In this document: positions 46,275 through 56,910 of the stretch, in pieces
How the letters are laid out: each line of letters starts with the position of its first letter
How positions within the stretch are numbered: the stretch's first letter is position 1
Assembly: GCF_009796765.1 (NCBI RefSeq)
Contig: NZ_CP047023.1
Span: 4,261,501-4,325,500 of the forward strand
Length of the DNA stretch: 64,000 nt
From: Paraglaciecola sp. L3A3
GTDB lineage: Bacteria; Pseudomonadota; Gammaproteobacteria; Enterobacterales; Alteromonadaceae
Direction of reading: 5' to 3'
Program-made: the position numbers and the translations under genes
The notes under the pieces: model-generated
What the model saw: only the letters and a program-made list of their open reading frames with translations
Database searches by the model: none
Told to the model about the DNA's origin: nothing

Positions 46275-47504
46275 TTAAAACTCGTTATTAAACCAACTTT
46301 TAATTCTTTGCCAAACACCATCGCTGGTTTTGTTTTTGGCACTCAATTGATTAACTAAGTGTTCTTTGCCGTACTGTAATAACCCTACAGCAGTAGCAAA
46401 CTTAGCGTCTTCTACATATTCTGATAAGCCTTTCATTGCCAATGGTGCGCCGACACGAACTGGCATTTGGAAAATTTCTTCAGCAAATTCTACAGCCCCT
46501 TCCATTTTCGCGGTCCCACCTGTTAACACAATACCTGCGGCGATTTGTTCTTCTAAACCACTGCTACGAATTTCATCGTGTACCAGTTCAAACAATTCTT
46601 GGTATCGAGGTTCAATTACCTCAGCCAGAGTATGTCTCGACATAGCTCTTGAAGGACGACCACCAACACTATGTACTTCAATACTTTCTTCCATACTCAC
46701 CATGTCTTTTAAAGCACAGGCGTAGTTAATTTTTATTTCTTCGGCATGGCTAATTGGCGTGCGAAATATTTTCGCTATATCACTGGTTATTTGATTACCC
46801 GCAGCCGGGATCACTGCCGTATGACGAATGGCCCCATCGGTATAAACCACTAAATCTATGGTGCCACCACCAATATCAACCACACACACACCTAATTCTT
46901 TTTCATCATCTGTGACCACAGCATAACTCGATGCTAGAGCTGAAAATATCAACTGATCAGCGACTAAGTCACAACGTTCAACACATTTGACTAAATTTTT
47001 TGCCATATCATCAGCACAAGTAATAATATGCGCTTGGGCTTCCATTCTGACGCCTGACATACCAATAGGATTTTTTATTCCTTCTTGCACATCAATAGTG
47101 AATTCTTGAGGTAGTACGTGTAATAAACGACGCTCAGCTGCAATAGGCACAGAACGAGCAGCATGCACTACATTATCAACATCTTCTTGGGTCACTTCCT
47201 GATTATTAATCGGTACCATGCCACTTTCATTTTGGCACTTAACATGTCGACCAGAAATAGACATAAAGACTGATGAAACACTACAATCAGCCATTAATTC
47301 CATTTCATGCACAGCACGCTTAACAGATTTGACCACCATATTCAGGTCGTTCACACCGCCTTTATCCATACCTTTGGATGAATGAGTGCCTACTCCAACA
47401 ATGCTAATAGAGTTGTCGTCTAACAATTCACCTACAACAGCTTTTACATCACTGGTGCCTATGTCTAAGCCAACTATCAGCTTTCTTTCTGTACCTTTAG
47501 ACAT
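46275..47504 (-). CDS. ftsA: Cell division protein FtsA
   Basis: A 409-residue actin-like ATPase. It shows VGLDIGTSDVKAVVGE (phosphate 1), VVDIGGGTIDLVVY near residue 204 (phosphate 2) and GIVLTGGTAKMEG near residue 325 (adenosine site), with the SHS2 insert between. The C-terminus VWQRIKSWFNNEF is the amphipathic membrane-targeting helix. It tethers FtsZ filaments to the inner membrane and recruits later division proteins. It lies 43 bp downstream of ftsQ. Confidence 0.98.
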   Translation of the reverse strand: MSKGTERKLIVGLDIGTSDVKAVVGELLDDNSISIVGVGTHSSKGMDKGGVNDLNMVVKSVKRAVHEMELMADCSVSSVFMSISGRHVKCQNESGMVPINNQEVTQEDVDNVVHAARSVPIAAERRLLHVLPQEFTIDVQEGIKNPIGMSGVRMEAQAHIITCADDMAKNLVKCVERCDLVADQLIFSALASSYAVVTDDEKELGVCVVDIGGGTIDLVVYTDGAIRHTAVIPAAGNQITSDIAKIFRTPISHAEEIKINYACALKDMVSMEESIEVHSVGGRPSRAMSRHTLAEVIEPRYQELFELVHDEIRSSGLEEQIAAGIVLTGGTAKMEGAVEFAEEIFQMPVRVGAPLAMKGLSEYVEDAKFATAVGLLQYGKEHLVNQLSAKNKTSDGVWQRIKSWFNNEF

Positions 47505-47547
47505 ATTGCTTCATTCTCACGGTATATAACTCTCTTTAATTTTAGTG

Positions 47548-48306
47548 TTAGGCGGCTTTATCTAAGGTTTTCCAACCTACAGCCAAACCAGTGTCATAAC
47601 GTAAATCTACGTAATCAATTTGTTTATTTTGTTTTGAAATTAGTGGTAATAAATCCACAAACCTCTGCAATCTATCGATAAATTCAGTGCGACCTAAATT
47701 TAACTTCACGCCATTATTTAATTGTAAATTCCAAGCAAATCTTTCACTTAAAAACATTTCTATAATATGTAACCCAGTTACATCTAACAAAGACTGCATA
47801 TTTTTATAGCCTTGCAAGGCTGTTTGTTCACTGCCTCCAGGCCCAAACAAATTGGGTAGCTGCGAACTCATAACTAGATCGTCTTCATCTAGTTGGGCAT
47901 TAAATGAATCACCATACTGATTTAACAACATGTCTCCATTCCATATCGCAGCAGGTTTCTGTTCTACAACATATATTTCCAAGCCGCTGGGCCAACGTTT
48001 CCTTACTGAAGCTCGATACACCCAAGGCATTGCTTCGACAATTTGATGGGTTGCTTCCACATCAAGTTCAAAAAAACTACCTGGCTGCGTGCGCCTAACC
48101 AAATTTTCAATTTGTTGATCTTCAATAAAATGTCTGTCTCCAGAAATAAAAATTTCTTGCACAGGCGCTTGTTGTTCATCCTCTAACCAAGCATGCAATT
48201 TTAAGCCTGCAAAAATCAACAGCACCATCACTATGATAAAAAATACAAGTCCCAGATAAAACTGAGGACCTTTATTTGGCTTATCTAATGATGGCAAATC
48301 ACTCAT
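47548..48306 (-). CDS. ftsQ: Cell division protein FtsQ
   Basis: A 252-residue single-pass inner-membrane protein: cytoplasmic N-terminus, transmembrane segment at about residues 17-36, then a POTRA domain (VQEIFISGDRHFIEDQQIEN) and the FtsQ beta domain (VRKRWPSGLEIYVVEQKPAA, YVDLRYDTGLAVGW). It bridges the early and late divisome through FtsB and FtsL. Its start overlaps the ddl stop by 4 bp, so translation is probably coupled. Confidence 0.96.
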   Translation of the reverse strand: MSDLPSLDKPNKGPQFYLGLVFFIIVMVLLIFAGLKLHAWLEDEQQAPVQEIFISGDRHFIEDQQIENLVRRTQPGSFFELDVEATHQIVEAMPWVYRASVRKRWPSGLEIYVVEQKPAAIWNGDMLLNQYGDSFNAQLDEDDLVMSSQLPNLFGPGGSEQTALQGYKNMQSLLDVTGLHIIEMFLSERFAWNLQLNNGVKLNLGRTEFIDRLQRFVDLLPLISKQNKQIDYVDLRYDTGLAVGWKTLDKAA

Positions 48307-49253
48307 CTTATTTGATCCGAAGTCGTAAGCACTGCAAATGATAACTCCGCGAAACTGAACCCAGCCTGTTTTGCAGCCATTGGCACTAAACTTTTTTCAG
48401 TCATCCCAGGTGCTGTATTTGCCTCTAACAAATAAAAACGTCCTAACTGATCACGCATGAAGTCGACACGTCCCCAACCAGAACCCGCAACCGCATCAAA
48501 TGCTTCTAAAGCCAATTCAGCTAAATGGCTTTCTTCCTCTACGGATAAATCACTTGGACAAGAGTACAGGGTGTTATCAGACTGATATTTAGCTGCATAA
48601 TCATAAAATTCGCGTGGGGTAGACATACTAATCGATGGCAAAGCATTGCCATTCAATATGCTGACAGTATATTCTGAACCATGAACGAACTGCTCAATCA
48701 AAACTTTATTATCATATTTAAAAGCGTCTTGAATGGCAGTTTCTAGTTGTAGCGCATTTTTCACTCGGGCCATACCTATGCTAGATCCCTCTTGCGCAGG
48801 TTTAACCATTACTTCTTCCCCTAAGCTGGCCATTATAGCCCCGCATGATCCTGCATCAAAGCTTCTTTTATCAGCAATTTTGTAATTTGCTGTGGGTAAA
48901 CCTAGACTTTGCCAAATTTGTTTACTGCGGATCTTGTCCATACATAAAGCAGAGCCTAAAACGCCGGTCCCCGTGTAAGGTAAATTAAGTAATTGTAATG
49001 CACCTTGCAAGGATCCGTCTTCTCCTCCACGGCCATGCAAAGCAATGACCACACGGTCAAATTTTTCTGTTAATAGCTCTGTTAATGCACGCTCTGCTGG
49101 ATCAAAGGCATAAGCGTTCACCCCCATTTGTTGCAAGCCTGCTAACATAGCTTTACCTGAGTTGAGAGACACTTCACGTTCGGCAGAAGTCCCCCCTAAC
49201 ATAACGGCTACTTTGCCATAATCAGCGGCTGTTTTATTGCTTAGCTCAATCAT
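48303..49253 (-). CDS. ddlB: D-alanine--D-alanine ligase
   Basis: A 316-residue ATP-grasp enzyme. It has [20 protein letters not shown] near the N-terminus, [32 protein letters not shown] and the C-terminal [17 protein letters not shown] with metal and product ligands. It makes D-Ala-D-Ala for the MurF reaction. It overlaps murC by 4 bp and ftsQ by 4 bp, the usual dcw context of the DdlB paralogue. Confidence 0.97.
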   Translation of the reverse strand: MIELSNKTAADYGKVAVMLGGTSAEREVSLNSGKAMLAGLQQMGVNAYAFDPAERALTELLTEKFDRVVIALHGRGGEDGSLQGALQLLNLPYTGTGVLGSALCMDKIRSKQIWQSLGLPTANYKIADKRSFDAGSCGAIMASLGEEVMVKPAQEGSSIGMARVKNALQLETAIQDAFKYDNKVLIEQFVHGSEYTVSILNGNALPSISMSTPREFYDYAAKYQSDNTLYSCPSDLSVEEESHLAELALEAFDAVAGSGWGRVDFMRDQLGRFYLLEANTAPGMTEKSLVPMAAKQAGFSFAELSFAVLTTSDQIR

Positions 49254-50704
49254 TGCTCTAGCCCTTTACTTAACAAATCGGGCTTTAATTCGGTTTTTTG
49301 TAAGAACTTAGCTATTTGACCAATATTCCCAGCGCCTTGGGTCAAGACTATATCTTGGTCATTCAAGGTTTTAGCTAATAATTTGGGTAATTCATGAATA
49401 TCAGAAACATAAATCGGTTCTAATTGACCACGTTGACGAATGGAACGACAAAGTGAACGACTATCCGCACCATCAATCACATCTTCACCCGCGGAATAAA
49501 CCTCTAGTAAGAGCAATACATCGACTTCTGACAAGACTTTGACAAAATCTTCATATAAGTCTCTAGTGCGGGTATATCTGTGGGGCTGATATGCCATAAC
49601 TAAACGTCTATCAGGCCAATTATTTCTCGCTACGGCAATTGTCGCAGCCACTTCTGTTGGATGGTGACCATAGTCATCAACCAAAATAATTTGCCCATTA
49701 TCAGTTTTGTAATCACCTAAAAATTCAAACCGTCGACCAATACCAGAAAAGCTTCCTAAAGCTTCTACAATGGCACTGTCAGCTACACCTTCGTCACTCG
49801 CTACAGCTATGGCAGCCAATGAATTTAATACATTATGATGACCAGGAATATTCACTGTCACTTTTAATGGTGGTAAATCTTTGCGTATTACATCAAAGGT
49901 GCTTTGGTTAAAACCAAGTTGAATATTGATTGCTCGCACATCTGCCGATTCCGACACACCATAAGTTAAATACTTACGACCAATACGTTTTAATAATTTC
50001 TGGATCACAGGATCATCTATACACAACACAGCTAAGCCGTAAAAGGGCAAGTTATGCAGAAAATCAATGTAAGTATCCTGCATCTTGTCGAAGTCACCTT
50101 GATAGGTTTCCATATGATCGGCTTCGATATTGGTCACCACAGAAACCATAGGTTGTAAATGCACAAAAGAGGCATCACTTTCGTCAGCTTCAGCAATTAA
50201 ATATTGGCTATCACCTAGGCGGGCATTAGTCCCTGCACTATTTAATAAGCCACCAATCACAAAAGTAGGATCAAGATCCGCTTTAGCAAAAATAGTAGCG
50301 ATTAAACTGGTTGTTGTCGTTTTACCATGTGTTCCCGCAATGGCAATACCATGGCGAAAACGCATTAATTCTGCCAGCATTTCAGCCCGGCGAATAACTG
50401 GAATACGTTTTTCGTTAGCAGCAGCTATTTCTGGATTAGTGGGATCAATCGCACTAGACACCACTACTACATTAGCTAATTCAACATTTGACGCCAAATG
50501 ACCAAAAAAGATAGTGGCGCCTAGATTATGTAACCTATCTGTCATACTGTTAGCTTGGCGATCTGAGCCAGAAATAGCATAACCTTCATTCAATAATACT
50601 TCTGCTATACCACCCATACCTGCACCACCAATCCCCACAAAATGGATATGCTTAATTCTGCGCATTTCTGGTACATGATAATGAATGGGACTTTGTTTTT
50701 TCAT
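49250..50704 (-). CDS. murC: UDP-N-acetylmuramate--L-alanine ligase MurC
   Basis: A 484-residue Mur ligase. The N-terminal Rossmann part has [21 protein letters not shown], the central ATP site is [16 protein letters not shown] near residue 120, and the C-terminal part has [14 protein letters not shown] and [12 protein letters not shown]. It adds L-alanine to UDP-MurNAc, the first peptide step of wall precursor synthesis in the cytoplasm. It overlaps its neighbours by 4 bp on each side. Confidence 0.98.
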   Translation of the reverse strand: MKKQSPIHYHVPEMRRIKHIHFVGIGGAGMGGIAEVLLNEGYAISGSDRQANSMTDRLHNLGATIFFGHLASNVELANVVVVSSAIDPTNPEIAAANEKRIPVIRRAEMLAELMRFRHGIAIAGTHGKTTTTSLIATIFAKADLDPTFVIGGLLNSAGTNARLGDSQYLIAEADESDASFVHLQPMVSVVTNIEADHMETYQGDFDKMQDTYIDFLHNLPFYGLAVLCIDDPVIQKLLKRIGRKYLTYGVSESADVRAINIQLGFNQSTFDVIRKDLPPLKVTVNIPGHHNVLNSLAAIAVASDEGVADSAIVEALGSFSGIGRRFEFLGDYKTDNGQIILVDDYGHHPTEVAATIAVARNNWPDRRLVMAYQPHRYTRTRDLYEDFVKVLSEVDVLLLLEVYSAGEDVIDGADSRSLCRSIRQRGQLEPIYVSDIHELPKLLAKTLNDQDIVLTQGAGNIGQIAKFLQKTELKPDLLSKGLEQ

Positions 50705-51792
50705 ACTGCTTGCTCGCTTAACTCAATACAAAAATGTGCGACTTGTTGCGCAGCATCTAAGCGGGCCAGGGTTCTAGCCTGTTGACCCATTTCTAATAAT
50801 TTTTCTGGTGAATGAATACATTCGCTTAATATTTTATTCAAACTGCTTACTGACAACTCTCGTTGTGGTAACAAATAGGCTGCCTTTGCAGCCACTAACA
50901 CTTGGGCATTTTTAGTTTGATGATCATCCACCGCATGAGGCAGAGGAACAAAAATAGCCGGCACACCTGCAGCTGCAACTTCAGCAACGGTTAATGCTCC
51001 CGCTCGACAAATCACTAAATCTGCCTGTGCATAAGCCGCAGGGATATCATCAATAAACTCAGATAACTGATAAGCCTGTTCATCTATGTTTAATACTTGA
51101 TAAGTTTGCTGCACTTTCGCTAAATGCCCCGCCCCTGTCTGATGTACAACCATCACTTGCTGCTGTAGATCTTTAATCACTAAAGGCACTGTCTCATTTA
51201 AAATTTGTGCCCCTAAACTGCCACCTACCACCAAAATATTGAGTGGTACATTGACTTTTTCTTGAGCAATAACTTGTGCAAATTCAGTTCGAACAGGATT
51301 TCCTAGCCAAACATATTTACTCTCATCACCTGCCGCCTGATTAACAAAGGTGTTATCAAATCCAGTAAAAACACGACTTGCGATTTTAGATAACCACTTA
51401 TTGGTTAAACCAGGTACTGCATTTTGTTCGTGTATAACTAAGGGAATACGGTTCAACCAAGCAGCAACCCCACCTGGTCCACTAGCAAAGCCGCCTAAGC
51501 CTATGACTATGTTTGGTTTAAATTGTTTAATTACCTTATGGGCTTGGTATATTGATTTAATGATTTTAAAAGGTGCAGCTAATAATTTTAATAAACCATT
51601 ATTCCTCACACCTACAACATCAATAAAACTAATATCATATCCCGCTTTGGGCACAATTTTCGCTTCCATCCGGCCTTGAGTACCTAACCAATGAACCTGC
51701 CAACCAGACTTTACTAATTGATCTGCCACTGCCAATCCAGGAAAAACATGACCACCAGTACCACCAGCCATAACTAAAATACGTTTAGTCAT
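50701..51792 (-). CDS. murG: UDP-GlcNAc--lipid I N-acetylglucosaminyltransferase MurG
   Basis: A 363-residue GT28 enzyme. The N-terminus has [17 protein letters not shown], a membrane-facing basic/hydrophobic stretch follows ([20 protein letters not shown]), and the donor domain has [16 protein letters not shown] and [20 protein letters not shown]. It converts lipid I to lipid II on the inner leaflet. It overlaps ftsW and murC by 4 bp each. Confidence 0.98.
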   Translation of the reverse strand: MTKRILVMAGGTGGHVFPGLAVADQLVKSGWQVHWLGTQGRMEAKIVPKAGYDISFIDVVGVRNNGLLKLLAAPFKIIKSIYQAHKVIKQFKPNIVIGLGGFASGPGGVAAWLNRIPLVIHEQNAVPGLTNKWLSKIASRVFTGFDNTFVNQAAGDESKYVWLGNPVRTEFAQVIAQEKVNVPLNILVVGGSLGAQILNETVPLVIKDLQQQVMVVHQTGAGHLAKVQQTYQVLNIDEQAYQLSEFIDDIPAAYAQADLVICRAGALTVAEVAAAGVPAIFVPLPHAVDDHQTKNAQVLVAAKAAYLLPQRELSVSSLNKILSECIHSPEKLLEMGQQARTLARLDAAQQVAHFCIELSEQAV

Positions 51793-53111
51793 ATTGGCCT
51801 CCCATTGGAGTCAGGGACCATTTGAACATCTTCAATTACGTCTTCCAGCACATCGGTTACTTCTTGTTTAGCTGACCTGTCAGTGCGTTTTTTCTTAACT
51901 TTATTTGCTGCGCCCTTATTTAACGCTTGCACACCATCTACTCTAAGTTCGAAATCGATTCTGATTAATAAAGCCACAGCCACGGCCATCACAATGGCAC
52001 TGGAGCCGCCATAACTTAATAAGGGAAAGGTTAATCCTTTAGTGGGTAATATGCCTGCACTGGCGCCAACATTGACAGCTGTTTGCAAACTAAACCAAAT
52101 ACCTATGGCATACGCCAAATAAGCGTCAAAAGGACGCTCTTTAGTCAAAGCCACATTGCCAATACGCAGGGCTTTTAATACTATGCCCAACATAAGCAGC
52201 AACACAGCCAATACTCCGACAAAACCTAATTCTTCAGCTAATATAGCCATAATAAAATCGTTATAAGCTTCAGGTAAATATTCAAGTTTTTGTAAACTAT
52301 TACCTAAACCTTGACCAAAGATTTCACCACGGCCATAGGCCATTAACGATTGGGTTAATTGATAACCGCTACCAAATGGATCAGCCCAAGGGTCAAGAAA
52401 TGATGTCACCCGTTTAACTCGATACTCTTCAAAAACAATTAAAACAACCACAGCTAAACTGCCGGCTATCACTAAACTAAAAAATTGCCATAACTTAGCG
52501 CCAGCCAAAAATAATAAACCAATAGTGGTACAAAACATCACCACCACTGTCCCTAAATCAGGTTGCATCAATAATAAAAAGGCCAAAACAAAAAACACGC
52601 CTAATGGTTTAATAAAACCTTTGATATTTTCGGTCACTTCTTCATGACGACGCACCAAATAACCCGCTAAATAACAAAAGAAAAATAACTTTGCCGGCTC
52701 TGCCACTTGTAAAGTAATAGGCCCAAATACTAACCAGCGTGTACTGCCATTAACTGTACGTCCAATTAACAATACAGATATTAATAAAAGCAGTGCCAAT
52801 AACAGTAACCAGACATTACTCATCCGCCACCAACGCATAGGAATCTGTACCACACACATAGCAGTGATCAACGCCAAAACGATATAAATACAATGTCTAA
52901 TGGCAATATGAAACGGGTTATGAAAAATACGTTCTGCAGCGGGCATAGAAGCAGAAGTCACCACCACTAAACCAATAGATAACAAGGCAATAGCTAAAAG
53001 TATCAACCAAGAATCATAAGGTTTAAAACTTGCCTGAATATCCACTTTGTCATGCTTTTGCATAAACAATTGCCTTAGTGGATTAGTGTATTTTTCTGTC
53101 ATACTTGTCAT
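51789..53111 (-). CDS. ftsW: Septal peptidoglycan polymerase FtsW (SEDS)
   Basis: A polytopic SEDS protein of about 440 residues with around ten transmembrane segments. Conserved stretches are LQPDLGTVVVM, WADPFGSGYQLTQSLMAYGRG, the catalytic-loop region LPEAYNDFIMAILAEELGF and FPLLSYGGSSAIVMAVAVAL. It polymerises lipid II at the septum with FtsI. An in-frame ATG further upstream (53144) lies inside murD. The ATG at 53111 forms a perfect ATGA overlap with the murD stop and is preferred. The C-terminal 60 residues are a charged cytoplasmic tail. Confidence 0.97.
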   Translation of the reverse strand: MTSMTEKYTNPLRQLFMQKHDKVDIQASFKPYDSWLILLAIALLSIGLVVVTSASMPAAERIFHNPFHIAIRHCIYIVLALITAMCVVQIPMRWWRMSNVWLLLLALLLLISVLLIGRTVNGSTRWLVFGPITLQVAEPAKLFFFCYLAGYLVRRHEEVTENIKGFIKPLGVFFVLAFLLLMQPDLGTVVVMFCTTIGLLFLAGAKLWQFFSLVIAGSLAVVVLIVFEEYRVKRVTSFLDPWADPFGSGYQLTQSLMAYGRGEIFGQGLGNSLQKLEYLPEAYNDFIMAILAEELGFVGVLAVLLLMLGIVLKALRIGNVALTKERPFDAYLAYAIGIWFSLQTAVNVGASAGILPTKGLTFPLLSYGGSSAIVMAVAVALLIRIDFELRVDGVQALNKGAANKVKKKRTDRSAKQEVTDVLEDVIEDVQMVPDSNGRPI

Positions 53112-54421
53112 GTCACTATCCTCTGAACTGCGTGCACAAAACAATTCCCGCGTTCTTGGTAGTTAGCAAACATATCTAAACTAGCGCATGCTGGTGACAA
53201 CAAGACTATATCGCCCGCTTCAACAAGTTGAGATGCCACTGTTACCGCATCTTCAATTGACGCTACAGCCATACTATTTTCTTTCAAAGCGGCTATTTTA
53301 TCGCCATCCTTCCCTAGGGTAATTAATACACTCACGTCTTGCTGTAAACAGGTTTGTAAAGGCGAAAAATCAGCGCCTTTACCTTCACCACCAGCAATTA
53401 ATACTAATTTGCCTTGGCAGTTTTTGTGTAACCCTTTAATTGCCGCCAGCGTGGCTCCTACATTGGTTGCTTTGGAGTCATTTATCCAACGTATATTTTG
53501 TTGTATAGAAACGGTTTGGCAACGGTGTTCTAATCCAGCAAACGTTGTCGCCCCTTGTTTAATACTGCCTTTATCAATTCCAGCCAATAAACATAGAGCT
53601 GCTGCTGCTTGGATATTTAACATATTATGTTCGCCCACTAATAGGCAGTCGGCACTATTGAGAAAAGGAAAACCAAGATACAAAATACACTCATTGGTTT
53701 TATCCCAAGACCAACCAATATCATTAAAACTCAAACCAAAAGTGGTATCTGCATGTACATGACTTGTTTGGGCAAACTTATCGTCTCGGTTGAATACCGA
53801 AAATTGTGCATTATCGAATATTTTTAATTTAGCTTGTTGATAATTAAATAAGCTGCCATGTCTATCTAAATGATCTTCACTAACATTTAATACCGTTGCT
53901 GCAAAAGGGGCCAATGAATATGTGGTATCTAACTGAAAGCTAGATAATTCCAGCACAATAATATCGGCTTCTTGATCTAAAAGTTCTAATACTGGTACCC
54001 CAATATTACCGCCCATTAGGGCTTTTTTACCTGCTGCTTGACACATTTCTACCACTAAATGGGTCACAGTTGATTTTCCATTAGAGCCCGTAATAGCAAT
54101 AACGGGAACTGTATTAAAGTGTGCGAATAATTCAATATCGCCAATAACCTTTACACCATGATCTATTGCCTGATAAATAGCAGAACTATTCAAGTTAATC
54201 CCAGGGCTTGCGACAATAAGATCAGCTTCACATAAAATGGCAGGATCAAATTCGCCTAAAAATACAGGAACATCTAGGTCGACAGTTAACTTATTCCGAC
54301 TATCCATAGCCACAACTTTAGCTTTTTTAGCTAATAAAAAACGTACGCAAGATAAGCCCGTAAGACCCATTCCCAACACTACGATATTTTTATTCACTAA
54401 ATCTAAACTTGTCATTGACAT
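53108..54421 (-). CDS. murD: UDP-N-acetylmuramoyl-L-alanine--D-glutamate ligase MurD
   Basis: A 437-residue Mur ligase: N-terminal VLGMGLTGLSCVRFLLAKKA, ATP site AITGSNGKSTVTHLVVE near residue 110, NVSEDHLDRHG, and C-terminal WINDSKATNVGATLAAIKG. It adds D-glutamate to UDP-MurNAc-L-Ala. An ATG two codons later (54415) has better spacing from AGGGA and may be the start. It lies 6 bp after mraY and overlaps ftsW by 4 bp. Confidence 0.97.
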   Translation of the reverse strand: MSMTSLDLVNKNIVVLGMGLTGLSCVRFLLAKKAKVVAMDSRNKLTVDLDVPVFLGEFDPAILCEADLIVASPGINLNSSAIYQAIDHGVKVIGDIELFAHFNTVPVIAITGSNGKSTVTHLVVEMCQAAGKKALMGGNIGVPVLELLDQEADIIVLELSSFQLDTTYSLAPFAATVLNVSEDHLDRHGSLFNYQQAKLKIFDNAQFSVFNRDDKFAQTSHVHADTTFGLSFNDIGWSWDKTNECILYLGFPFLNSADCLLVGEHNMLNIQAAAALCLLAGIDKGSIKQGATTFAGLEHRCQTVSIQQNIRWINDSKATNVGATLAAIKGLHKNCQGKLVLIAGGEGKGADFSPLQTCLQQDVSVLITLGKDGDKIAALKENSMAVASIEDAVTVASQLVEAGDIVLLSPACASLDMFANYQERGNCFVHAVQRIVT

Positions 54422-54427
54422 CTATCC

Positions 54428-55510
54428 CTAACGTAACTTCAAAGTAGCTAAACCAATAAGCACTAAAATCAAAGAAATGATCCAAAATCTAACGATCACT
54501 CTCGGTTCTGGCCAACCTTTTAATTCATAATGATGATGAATCGGTGCCATTCTAAATATCCGTTTACCACGCAATTTAAATGATCCAACCTGCAAAATAA
54601 CTGACAAGGTTTCAGCAACAAATAAGCCGCCCATAATGAATAAGACAATTTCTTGTCTAATCAATACAGCCAAAATACCTAATGTTCCGCCTAAAGCTAA
54701 TGACCCAACATCCCCCATAAAGACTTGTGCTGGATAAGTGTTAAACCATAAAAATCCTAAACCGGCTCCTACCATGGCTGTGCAAACTATGACTAACTCA
54801 CTGGTTAACGAAATATACGGAATATTCAGGTATGCGGAAAAATTAACATTACCAGTAGCGTAAGCAAAAATAGCGAAAGCCCCAGCAACTAATACGGTGG
54901 GTACTATGGCTAAGCCATCTAAACCGTCAGTTAAATTAACCGCATTGCTGGTTCCCACAATTACAAAATAAGTACTAACCAAGAAAAAGATTCCAAGCTG
55001 TGGCATCACGTCTTTGAAAAATGGGATCAGAAGTGCGGTTTCTGCAGGCCCTTGTTGCGCAGAATATAAATATACTGCAACGGCTATAGCAATAATCGAC
55101 TGCCAAAAATACTTCCAACGAGCGATTAAACCTCTGGAGTCTTTACGGATCACTTTTCTATAGTCGTCAATAAATCCGATAATGCCGTAACTGACCAGCA
55201 CAAATAAGGTCACCCAAACATAACGGTTACTCAGATCAGCCCACAATAAAACACTCACCACTATGGCGGCTAGAATTAACAAACCGCCCATAGTAGGCGT
55301 ACCAGATTTAGCTAAATGGGACTCAGGTCCATCATCTCTAATGGTTTGACCAATTTGAAATTTCTGCAGCCAACGGATCATTTTTGGACCAATAATCATC
55401 GCCATAGCCAAAGCAGTCAAAGTGCTTAATATGGCCCGTAAAGTTAAATACGAAAAGACCCGAAAACTGGTATCAAATTGTTGTAGCCAATCGGCTAACC
55501 AAATCAGCAT
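54428..55510 (-). CDS. mraY: Phospho-N-acetylmuramoyl-pentapeptide-transferase MraY
   Basis: A 360-residue membrane enzyme with about ten transmembrane segments. Conserved parts are [30 protein letters not shown] (Asp pair), the DDD-type [31 protein letters not shown] and [15 protein letters not shown]. It attaches phospho-MurNAc-pentapeptide to undecaprenyl phosphate, giving lipid I. Its start overlaps the murF end by 7 bp. Confidence 0.98.
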   Translation of the reverse strand: MLIWLADWLQQFDTSFRVFSYLTLRAILSTLTALAMAMIIGPKMIRWLQKFQIGQTIRDDGPESHLAKSGTPTMGGLLILAAIVVSVLLWADLSNRYVWVTLFVLVSYGIIGFIDDYRKVIRKDSRGLIARWKYFWQSIIAIAVAVYLYSAQQGPAETALLIPFFKDVMPQLGIFFLVSTYFVIVGTSNAVNLTDGLDGLAIVPTVLVAGAFAIFAYATGNVNFSAYLNIPYISLTSELVIVCTAMVGAGLGFLWFNTYPAQVFMGDVGSLALGGTLGILAVLIRQEIVLFIMGGLFVAETLSVILQVGSFKLRGKRIFRMAPIHHHYELKGWPEPRVIVRFWIISLILVLIGLATLKLR

Positions 55511-56910
55511 GCGATACGCTCCCTATGCCTTTCAAGCTTTCCCAATGGGGATTCCTCCAAGGCTTTTACCACTAATTCCATACGTGCACTTCTCGACCCT
55601 TTAACTAAAATACTGATATCTCTTTGATCTAAAATAACGTGTTCATTGATAAATGAGACCATTTGATTCAAGTCGCTGAAATGTTTACCTTGTTCGCCAT
55701 AGACTTCACTAGCACTCTGGCTTAACACACCTAAGCTATATAATTGATCGATGCCTTTTTGTTTGGCGTATAAACCAACTTGTTCATGATAAAAGCGGGC
55801 TTTGCCGCCCAATTCAGCCATATCACCTAACAATAAAATTTTACGGCCGGCAAAACTGGCTAATAAATCAATAGCCGCATTCACAGAGGCAACATTGGCG
55901 TTATAAGTGTCATCTATAATTTTCACTTGGTTAGTCAGTTGTTTCACATGCAAACGACCAGAAACATGGGGCATAAGACGTAAACCTTCGCGCACGTCGT
56001 CTAAATTAGCGCCCACTTCTATCGCTAAAGACGCAGCGACCAAAGCATTGCTCACATTATGGTTTCCTGGTAAGGACAAACTAATAGCAGCTCGTCCAAT
56101 CGGAGTGATTAATTCAAATTGAGCACAACCATCTAAACCCAGAATAATATCTTCCGCGTAAACATCAGCCTGATTTTCAGCAGAAAAAGTCTGTACTTTG
56201 TTATATTTCAGTTTACCCAACCAAAACTCAGCAAACTGACTATCAGCATTCACTATGGCAAGTCCTGACTCACCCAAACCTTTAAAAATTTCACTTTTGG
56301 CTCTGGCTACACCTAATAAACTACCAAAACCTTCTAAGTGCGCAGCCGCAGCATTCACAATAGTCGCCACATCTGGCTTAACTAATTCGGTGGTATAAGC
56401 AATTTCACCTAAATGATTGGCTCCCATTTCAATCACCGCAAACTCATGCTGTTTTTCTAAACGTAATAAAGTCATGGGCACACCAAGATCATTATTAAAA
56501 TTCCCCTTAGTGGCTAACACCTTACCTCTGCGAGATAAAATTGCGGCGACCATTTCTTTAACTGTGGTTTTACCGCTACTGCCAGTAATAGCAATGGTTT
56601 TAGGGGCGACTTCAGCTTTAACTGCCGCGCCTAATGCCCCAAGAGCTAACTTGGTATCATCAACTACAACAAATGGTAAATCTGTTTCAACAGGTCTAGC
56701 GACTATCAGAGCGATAGCACCTTTATCTTTTGCTTGTTGTACGAACTTGTGACCATCAAAATTAGGACCTTCAAGGGCAAGAAATACATCCCCATCTTGG
56801 ATACTTCTGGTATCTGTACTGACACCTGTCACTAATTGACCTTGTTCAAGTTGACCAAATACCTGCCCTTGAACCTGCTCAGCAACCCAAGAAAGTGAAA
56901 CTGGGATCAT
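55504..56910 (-). CDS. murF: UDP-N-acetylmuramoyl-tripeptide--D-alanyl-D-alanine ligase MurF
   Basis: A 468-residue Mur ligase: N-terminal [23 protein letters not shown] site [19 protein letters not shown] near residue 107, [12 protein letters not shown], and C-terminal [20 protein letters not shown] and [13 protein letters not shown]. It completes the UDP-MurNAc-pentapeptide with the dipeptide made by Ddl. It overlaps murE by 4 bp. Confidence 0.98.
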   Translation of the reverse strand: MIPVSLSWVAEQVQGQVFGQLEQGQLVTGVSTDTRSIQDGDVFLALEGPNFDGHKFVQQAKDKGAIALIVARPVETDLPFVVVDDTKLALGALGAAVKAEVAPKTIAITGSSGKTTVKEMVAAILSRRGKVLATKGNFNNDLGVPMTLLRLEKQHEFAVIEMGANHLGEIAYTTELVKPDVATIVNAAAAHLEGFGSLLGVARAKSEIFKGLGESGLAIVNADSQFAEFWLGKLKYNKVQTFSAENQADVYAEDIILGLDGCAQFELITPIGRAAISLSLPGNHNVSNALVAASLAIEVGANLDDVREGLRLMPHVSGRLHVKQLTNQVKIIDDTYNANVASVNAAIDLLASFAGRKILLLGDMAELGGKARFYHEQVGLYAKQKGIDQLYSLGVLSQSASEVYGEQGKHFSDLNQMVSFINEHVILDQRDISILVKGSRSARMELVVKALEESPLGKLERHRERIAC